Assembly (NCBI GenBank): GCA_963931865.1
Contig: OZ007507.1
Location: forward strand, 13,946,450-14,010,449
Direction of reading: 5' to 3'
DNA from: Axinella damicornis
Lineage: Eukaryota > Porifera > Demospongiae > Axinellida > Axinellidae
Length of the DNA stretch: 64,000 nt
Position 1 is the stretch's first letter. Each line of letters starts with the position of its first letter. The translations under genes were made by a program, and so were the position numbers. Below are positions 57,001 to 64,000 of the stretch, one piece after another. Under the pieces are notes generated by a model. That model searched no databases, was not told where the DNA came from, and saw only the letters and a program-made list of their open reading frames with translations.

Positions 57001-60000
57001 CCATACACTGATGTCCCACGTTTCTCAGCCTCTTTGTCGATGCGGCTGTTTGCTTTTAAGAACTTGGCTATGTTGGCAATGAGCACAGCAACCTTGTATG
57101 TACTCTTGTCAATGCATGTCAGGCTGAGTGCATCATCCAAGCATTTGGCATCGGGAGGATCAATGGTGATAGCAGTACTGTACAGTTCTGTGTTACCTTG
57201 CTCTTTGCCATCCAGAAACGGTAGCTCATCTTCAGGAGCAATTGTGGGATCTGTTACTGAAATGTTGTGAGCAACACGAAGGATTCTCTCTGCATGGAAA
57301 TATGTTATGCCTCGCGGACATGCTTCCACTACAGCACCCAATGGAAGTCTATACTCCGGCAGCCAACCCAACACCTTCACAACAAACAGCAGATGTTCAG
57401 CACAGTCAGCTGAAATTAGCTCTTTGATCTTAGGTAGCTGTGGATCATGCTCATCAGCTGGGAGGGTTTCCTCATCAAAGACAACAATGTAGTCTTGTCC
57501 CATTCCACTATTGATTTGTTCCTTCTTATAGTTCTGGACAAGATCTCGGGAAAGTCTTGGAAGATTGACCAACCTGGGATATCTCTTGTCAATTGGATTG
57601 AAGTGGATTGCACTGTTGCGGTCAACCTTGCAAACATACTTGAGCTGATGACATTTTTGGTCAATAGCTACAACTTTACCAATGCATTTCCCGCTGTCAA
57701 TACGTTTTGATACCTCGACCCAAACTATGTCCCCGTCAAATGCCCTATGCCTGTTCTTCAAGCCATTTATGGTTACCACACTATGAGAAGGGTCAAGGGG
57801 ATACGCTTCAGCTATACGGGGACTCTTAACGGCTAATTCACATTTGTAAGCTTCTGAACTTATCAGAGCACTGACAGGCACCTGTTCACCAACCTCAGCT
57901 TCAGGAGTTATTTCCCACTGTGTATTGCTTCCAATGGCTTTGAGCTGAACCATACACTTCATACACTGGGGAATTTGATTAAAAGCCTTTTTGTAAGCAG
58001 AGATTATGGTATCAGCATCCTGCTCAGTGTGACCCATGTCATTATCACTTGGAGTTGAAAACACTTCACGCTGCAGCTTTAGCAAATGCTCTTCGAGTTC
58101 ATCAGGAGCCATGGAATGACCATTGGGAACATACAGGGTTTTATTTTCAAAGCATCTGCGTATGAAATCTCTCCAGCACTGGCATTCATTGTCCATCTGC
58201 TTCTCGCTCTTCATGAGCAGGAATGGGTTACCGGCACATACTACAAGAGACTTGGAGCGGGTGATGGCAGTGTTGAAAACGTACTGACTACAGGGACTCT
58301 TGGTTGGGTTCATGGGTTTCCCTTCTGGAGTAGTGGGCTCGGCAGTACTCAGGAACACAGCTCGGAATTCTCGCCCTGCAGACACCAACAGGACTAAATT
58401 AATTGCTGTGTTATTGCATATAGTACAATAAAGGAAACCAACCTTGAATGTCATATGCAGTCAGGACTTCAACTCTTCGTTTATCTCTTCCCTCTGACAA
58501 TGCAGAGTTACTGTATTGCGATCTAAGCATCTTAAGCACATGTGACTTCTGTAAATGAAAAGTGAAGACGTGAAAATTGAAGACACGTACATTGCAAGTA
58601 TACGTACATGACGCACCTGGTTTGCAGTAGCTGTCATGATACAGATGGTGCTTAGGTCTTTAGGACCCCACTCATGAACTGGCCAGTTTGAAGCATATTC
58701 ATGGGCTTCTTCAACTAACAGTTTCACCTCATCATGGTTGTCACTGGTTACAACCTCAGTAACAGAATCGTCAAGATTAGAGCAAATGAACTTGAATGGA
58801 AAATGATCTTTCGGATGCAGTTGTGCATCCACGTCAGCTTTAGCCACAAGTGCCGAGTCATAGAACAGGTATGAGGGCAGTGACAGCAGTGCTTTGTGGC
58901 AGCGATAGTTGTTCAAAAGGGTTGCACAGTGCGTTTCTGTATGAGGTATCTCCTTGTACCGTTTATGAAGCCTCTCCAGAAGGGACAGTTTCAATCCATA
59001 TTTCTGGGGCTGTTCTCCGAGAACAAGGAGAGATGGGCCAACCTGAGTGGTAGAGAAAGTTTTGCAGTAGTAGTACTACAAATATATCTCGATATGTACA
59101 TAATTATGTGGACAGGTATATAATTTCAGTGTCATGTTAACCACACATCATAAGGACATTAGGATAACAAAATCTCACTGAATACATTCAGTGTGTGTTT
59201 GGTTTCATAGTCGCAAACTCATGAAGCCATATTACCTGTTTATGATCCCCAGCAATAATAATCTTTGTATCTGCATCAGCAAACGTGAGGGGTGCAACTG
59301 CCTCTGGCTCTCTTGCCTGGGCTCCCTCATCCATTAGTATATGTGTGAAATATCCCCGTGGAAGATAGTTCAGATGCAGGGATGTTGCCAGTGTTGTGAC
59401 AATCAGCTGAACCTCGTGTGCACGTGCATTACGTTTCAACATTTGTGCTGTTTTGTACCATTCTTCACAACCTGGTGGTATTGAGTAGTGTGGGATCATT
59501 AATCGCACCATGTTCACATGTTCCTTTGAAAAGTAATTCACTACAAATGAGTCCACTGAACTCTGGTGATGGGCACACACCAAGACACGTGCATGAGGAT
59601 CCTCTTGTGCGATCTGCGTTGCTGCACGAGCTAGCAGACGGGTTTTACCAGTTCCAAAAGAACCCACAATCAAAAGGGGAGCTTTGGGAGCACACTTCAT
59701 GATACTTTTCAGTATTGTTAATTGGAAATGATCAAGGTCAGCTGAGTTTCGAAATCGACCTGAAGGCTGGTACTCCTCTGTAAATACCATCTCAGGAGTG
59801 AATTCCTTATCACTTTGAGGCATTATTTTGGCAATGACTCGATTTGATATCCTATCGAGTATATTATGTTGGCGGTAAAAGTATGAATGCTTTAGTTCAA
59901 AAACAATTCTGACATTGCTGACTGTGCATGGTTTCTTTTTTACATCTGGATATAGTTTCACCAACTCCTTCATATTAAGTTCGCTAAAAGAAACAAAGAT

Positions 60001-61345
60001 TACATTTGGACCTTTCTTTTTTGGAAAGTACCCCTCAACCATGTTAGCTTTGACTGTAATATCACTTGAATGTTGATGTGGGAATCTCATGAACATGTAT
60101 CTTTCACTGGCTTGTTTGGCATAGGCAATTGTGTCTCCATCCAGATGGTCTGCAGTAATATCACCATATCGAAGAGATTGTTCCATTTGGAATTCACGTT
60201 TCAGTTCTGGTGGTTCCAGACCAGGTTGATAGACCGTCAGAGTGTATATTCCATCACATCTGGAAGAAAAAGGTATTGATATTAACTACTTGCATGCATG
60301 CTGCATATACGTAGACAAACAACGTATTGCAAAATAATGTTGGAATCATATCTCTTAATGTAATCTATAAGTTGTAGATGTGCTTACCGCTGAGCTAGCA
60401 ATCTTTCATGTTCTTCCTCTTCTCTGCACAAAAGCTGGTGAAATTTCTCTCGGTAATTATCCCGTGTGAGTTCAGATTCAAGCAATTTCACATCTTCTGG
60501 GCGGTGATTGTGTTTATTTCCCTCTGTTTTGTAGTTATGCAAGTGGTGGGAGAACTGAGAACGCAGAAATGGAGTGCGTTGCTCAAAGATAGAGTTAGGG
60601 ATGGCAGACGTCTTCCTTTGTTTGGGAGTTTTTGCTGCTGCATCCAATGTCTGGATAATGTGTGGTAAACAACAGTATATGAGTAACACATTTCAACAAT
60701 GCATAATTATGTAAGCACTTACTGGGAAGTGAAAGTCATACTCTGGGGAGACCTCCGTTTGAATAGTTTGGCTCCTTGGTATCACAGCAGAAGCACGGGA
60801 AGGAAGTGTACACTGAGGCGGTTGTGAATTAGCACCCTGCTGTAGAGGTCTCTGGTGTTGCTGCTCTATGCATCTTGATTGCTGTGGTTTATCATGTTTC
60901 ACTGCTGGTTTTTGAGCTCCAGTATGTTGTACTGATGTCGGCGGTATCCCCAGCAGTGAGGACACTAGTGGTTGAAAATTTGGGCTTAAGTTTGTTAAAA
61001 CACCAGAAGTACTAGAAGTAACAGTAGTATGCAGAGGCTGTTGTGAAGTTGTTCTTTGAGCTCCCTGTTGCAGAGGCCTTTCAACAGCATTTTGCTGTAG
61101 AGTAGGACGTGGACAACCTCGCTGCTCCACACGCCTTGATTTCTGTTGTGTTGGTTTAATATATGGTTGTTTCACTGCTGGTTCTTGAGTCATTGTACGT
61201 TGCACTTGTTGTGCTGATCTTCGAGGTATCCCATGCTGGGAATTCGGCTGCTGGACTATTTGAACTGTGTGGCTTGCTTGTGGTCTTAACGGAGGACCTA
61301 ACTGCATGGTTGATGCAGGCTTCAGTTGAATTCCTGTTTCAGCAG
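51076..61345 (-). CDS. HELZ2-like helicase-RNB-helicase protein, 16 exons
   Basis: Exons on the minus strand: 61345-60723, 60650-60388, 60259-59236, 59042-58617, 58548-58443, 58375-54757, 54506-54412, 54291-54148, 54065-53949, 53876-53787, 53708-53479, 53269-52955, 52781-52542, 51907-51664, 51592-51413, 51188-51076. Every border is GT-AG and every phase fits, giving 2,608 residues to TGA at 51076. The first exon is Gln/Pro-rich; Met at 61307 is possible, but the frame continues to an acceptor at 61345, so a 5' exon may be missing. Order: Q-rich N-terminus, UPF1-like SF1 helicase, RNB ribonuclease domain, second UPF1-like helicase, short C-terminus. This order and length match vertebrate HELZ2 (interferon-induced, RNA degradation). 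Cytoplasmic or nuclear site unknown. Exon prediction is very strong; antiviral role is inference. Confidence 0.9.
52239..52444. repeat. Imperfect tandem duplication in helicase intron
   Basis: AACCAGAAATT...GGCTAGTATGATTGAATTAT...AACTAC..GCTTG(T/C)GTAATTT occurs at about 52232-52318 and again at about 52356-52443. Confidence 0.75.
52445..52600. repeat. 78-bp tandem duplication covering exon end and splice donor
   Basis: CATGCTGGTCAAGACTCACC starts copies at 52445 and 52523, period 78. Each copy includes the 3' end of the exon (KVDPHSKCNEQEAEKV) and a GTGAGT donor (donors after 52542 and 52464). 78 bp is 26 codons, so either donor keeps frame. Confidence 0.9.
52801..52922. mobile_element. Diverged copy of the 30886 miniature element
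   Basis: CTCTTTGCCAACCAATGACT and CAATACAGGATTTTCTTATG match the 30886-31025 element. The right terminal repeat is degraded. Located in a helicase-gene intron. Confidence 0.65.
56100..57200 (-). other. RNB ribonuclease domain with Asp-to-Cys in active site
   Basis: The catalytic motif reads TIDPPDAKCLDDALSL. In RNase II/R/DIS3 proteins four Asp occupy D-x5-D-x-D-D; here the second is Cys (codon TGC, 57143-57141). The downstream HFTSPIRRYADLIVHRLL motif with its conserved Arg is intact (about 56135-56185). The domain is 3'-to-5' exoribonuclease in the family; whether this copy is active is open. Confidence 0.85.
58443..60259 (-). other. Helicase domain 1 of HELZ2-like gene
   Basis: Walker A GSFGTGKT lies at about 59641-59665, motif II reads DEGAQAREPEA (about 59310-59335; usual DEAAQ), and motif III GDHKQ ends exactly at the 59236 donor. 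The next exons carry LLNNYRCH (motif IV) and then TATANQ. Motif VI NTAITRSKSLVV lies in the large exon near 58255. The set indicates an SF1 RNA helicase core with a Gly replacing Ala in motif II. Confidence 0.85.
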
Positions 61346-62410
61346 CTAGTGTACAAAATGGGTATCAAAATGGAGAATAATTACTGTCCAAGGTCAATGA
61401 TTCCTGTGCTACCAATATCTAGCAGCAAAAACAGCCCGATATCGTGCACATCTTTTCTTGCCTGCGTGATCTCAAAAGTGCTCATCTGTTACGATTCGTA
61501 CAGCGGGCTCTCATTTGATGCAATTACTACTAATTCTTTGAAAGTCGGACATGTACTTCCACTAAACTGAATGCTGTATGTACTGTATGGTGTAAACAAC
61601 AAGCGCTGCTATGAAGATTAGCTATGAAGACTTGCAATGCAGTTATAACGGAGAGCATGCATGGAATACTGTGAAGATGACTGACTGAAAAGTCAGTAGG
61701 GCTTGTGCTTTGTTGCCATAAGTAGTGATGAGAGATGGAATTAAAAATTCTGGGACCAGCTGGGATTCGAGCCCAAGATCTTCTGGATACTAGTCAGATG
61801 CTCTTACCACTAAGCCACTGGGCTCATGGCAGAGTAGCAGCACACAAGCTGCATATAGCAGCATTGTGTGGAGGCCTCAGCCGAAATCCAACTGAATAGT
61901 TGATTGCATGACTTTGCAAAGTTGTTCATAGTTCTCTGAGTGGGCGGATACTGCATGTCTAGTGCATGGTGTGAGTACATTCTAATGTTACTCAAACATG
62001 TCAAATGTCTGTCTGTTGCTCTGAAGTATTTTTCAATTAGTACACTGTAAACAGAAGCCATCGTTATCAGTGTAGGTATGTCACTGAGTTGCAGATGAGT
62101 AAACAACAGGAGATGAGTGTAGGAAGTCAACGGTCCTCTCTTTTGTTTACCAGCTTTATCACTTAACTGAATCAAGTTACCCCTATAGACCCATTGCAGC
62201 TGATGTAATCAATTTGAGAATGCAAACGAAAACGGAAATCAGCCGCCATGTTTGCGTCTAACTATATAAACAGATATCAGCTACAGCAATGCCACGGAAA
62301 CATGCAATAGGGGTTCTGCTGATATTGGTATTGGTCTCGGTATTGGTACAGCACAATAATTGTTAGGTATCGAGCATTGGTTATCAGACTTCTGCAGTAC
62401 TGATGATTTA
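61346..62410. other. No gene seen apart from tRNA-like repeat
   Basis: Upstream of the helicase gene. A missing 5' exon could lie here, but I could not identify one. The 121-codon minus frame at 61810-62175 runs through the tRNA-like sequence and is rejected. Confidence 0.45.
61745..61832 (-). repeat. tRNA-like sequence (SINE head or tRNA pseudogene)
   Basis: On the minus strand an A box (GTGGCTTAGTGGTAAGAGC) and a B box (GGGCTCGAATCCC) are spaced as in a tRNA. The 3' acceptor part reads GCTGGTCCCA, but the 5' acceptor strand does not pair fully. The anticodon region CTGACTAGTATCCAG would suggest a Thr (AGT) origin. More likely a SINE or pseudogene than a working tRNA. Confidence 0.5.
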
Positions 62411-62973
62411 CCGTATGGCCGGAAAATTTGGCGGGAATTAAATTTGGCAGATTGGCTCTAAAAAGCTGTGAATTGCATTTGGCGGATTAAAATCTGGAAA
62501 TTTGCAGAGTGAGAATGACATCATACTAACCACACGGCCGCATGGCCGCGGAGCGCTCAGTGCGAAACTTTTGTCAGTAGACTGAGATGGAGTCCGAGTT
62601 TGCAGTGGAGAGTTGTGTTCGAGGTAGCATGTCTACAAAAACCTCTGAGATGCGAGTGTAGGAGAGGAACTGCCGTGCGAGTGGTAACGAAAAGGACCCA
62701 TACGCAGTAGCAGTGATGCAAAGGAGCACCATCGTTGGCCATGTATCAGCTGCTTGCTCGCTATTTCAGGCAGATCAGCTGCTTGCTCGTTATTTCTGGC
62801 AGATCAGAGACAGAGGTACTATAGTGCGAGAGCTCCAGCGTTCGCGCGTCGCTACGAGACTCCACCCACAAGCACGTCATGACAAAATAATGGCGGAATT
62901 TTAATTTGGCGGTGCATTCATAATCCGCCAAACCGCCAAATTAAATTCCCCGCCAAATTTTCCGGCCATACGG
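62411..62973. mobile_element. TA-flanked miniature element, 563 bp
   Basis: CCGTATGGCCGGAAAATTTG left and CAAATTTTCCGGCCATACGG right are perfect inverted ends next to TA on both sides. Pairing extends about 40 bp with GGCGGG(G)AATT. An internal 30-bp direct duplication (AGATCAGCTGCTTGCTCG) lies at 62742-62805. Confidence 0.85.
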
Positions 62974-63569
62974 TAATAGCCTTATCATACGAGTGCATGC
63001 TTGAGCAATCAACGATGGCCTGGCCAGAGTTTGGGAGCAATTCTCTGTGAATGGGTGATGAAAGTAAGACTTGTTGTGCAAGATTTGTATATTGAGTACA
63101 GCGGTATCAGTATCGGTATTACATATTCCCATGTCGGAATCAGTGCAATTTGGTGAACACTATAGCTACCCATACTGGTTGTTCATGAGCAAATAGCACA
63201 ATTAATTAAATATGCTTTGAACAGCTCTTCGTTATCCTGCTATGCTTCCCCACCACTATACCTTGCCCAAGCATAATTCACCATGCAACACCCAACTCCC
63301 TTATAATCTTATTGTAGCTATGGATTCGTCCATGAGAGCATACATGCAGAAGCCAACTATTATTCAACAAGAACGACTTCCTGAAATCAGTGTACAGACT
63401 CTTAACAAATATATTAGTCAACAAGCGTACCTCCTGCTGAAACAGAAGCGTTCATCCCAAATTGCTTTGCCGGTGTCCCTTGGGTTTTAATGCTGGGGAT
63501 GGATTATAGATAACCAAAACTGAACGTTGAACACTGCATGCAGTCTATGTAAAAGTTAACAGACTCATA

Positions 63570-63928
63570 AGCCCCGTTTACACCAGGCGTTTAAACCGGT
63601 TCAGGATCCGGATTAAACTAAACTGGATCCGTGTAAACGCTCTAATCCGGGTTGGAAACCGGTTTACACAACCCACATCAGGCCGGATTGAATCCGGATT
63701 AGTTTCGAAGGAGGTGCGTGTAAACAGCTGGAGCGGTTTCTAAGTGGATTATCTGCTGCACATTGAAGCTGTCAGTATTCATGACAAGTAGTCCCACAGC
63801 CACTGAAGCGCTAGTTGTGAGAGAAGATTCATGAGCTAAACTGGCTCAAAAGTTGCACGTGTGGACACTTCTAATCCGGATTCTAATCCAGTTTAAAGTA
63901 ACCCGGATTAGTACGTGTAAACAGGGCT
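63570..63928. mobile_element. Miniature element with AGCCC..TTTACAC ends
   Basis: AGCCCCGTTTACAC left and GTGTAAACAGGGCT right, flanked by ATA on both sides (3-bp target, PIF/Harbinger-like). The interior contains many inverted AATCCGGATT words. Confidence 0.75.
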
Positions 63929-64000
63929 ATACAGATTAGCATTCCCTAAACAGTCTCTAATGTAAACCATCAGTCAAGTATTTTGAGCAATGTAGTATCA

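Noticed and set aside
61810..62175. 121-residue minus-strand open frame
   Set aside because: It runs through the tRNA-like repeat, has no motif and no splice context.
63242..63490. 82-residue plus-strand open frame
   Set aside because: No recognised domain, no splice signals that fit; may be chance or an exon fragment I cannot support.

Overview
This window is animal nuclear DNA: genes are split by GT-AG introns, about 200 bases of N mark an assembly gap (5671-5870), and the spaces and introns are full of short inverted-repeat elements and simple repeats. The gene content (a CARD-NACHT-LRR receptor, short Ig/FN3 receptors, an expanded set of AIG1-like GTPases, a HELZ2-like helicase/RNB protein) and the compact layout suggest a marine invertebrate. 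A demosponge is my best guess, but it is inference and no species can be named from the sequence.

Layout. 1-332: 3' end of an AIG1-like GTPase gene. 1493-2665 (+): three 3' exons of an Ig/FN3 membrane receptor with damaged coding sequence. 5924-6666 (-): two 5' exons of the same kind of receptor, on the other side of the gap and in the opposite orientation. 6.7-13 kb: gene-poor and rich in repeats and miniature transposons. 13158-20308 (+): two-exon CARD-NACHT-LRR gene with a 4.2 kb intron. 20.3-24.9 kb: no gene recognised. 24883-28699 (-): a complete seven-exon receptor (signal peptide, Ig, FN3, FN3, stalk, transmembrane segment, tyrosine-bearing tail; 435 residues when spliced). 29537-36039 (+): a divergent Ig-domain gene with Ser/Thr-rich modular exons and an in-frame stop; one of its introns holds a 3 kb, 44-bp-unit minisatellite. 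36-39 kb: miniature transposons. 39051-48322: four more AIG1-like GTPase genes. 51076-61345 (-): a 16-exon gene for a ~2,600-residue helicase-RNB-helicase protein of HELZ2 type. 61.3-64 kb: a tRNA-like sequence and two miniature transposons.

Together the genes look like an innate-immunity neighbourhood: a cytosolic NLR, surface Ig/FN3 receptors whose tails carry YEEV/YEEI motifs, membrane-anchored GTPases related to the GIMAP/AIG1 group, and a HELZ2-like RNA helicase/nuclease. Joint function is inference. Splice models were built by hand from open frames, GT-AG borders and matching phases; exons joined in the models keep frame throughout unless stated.
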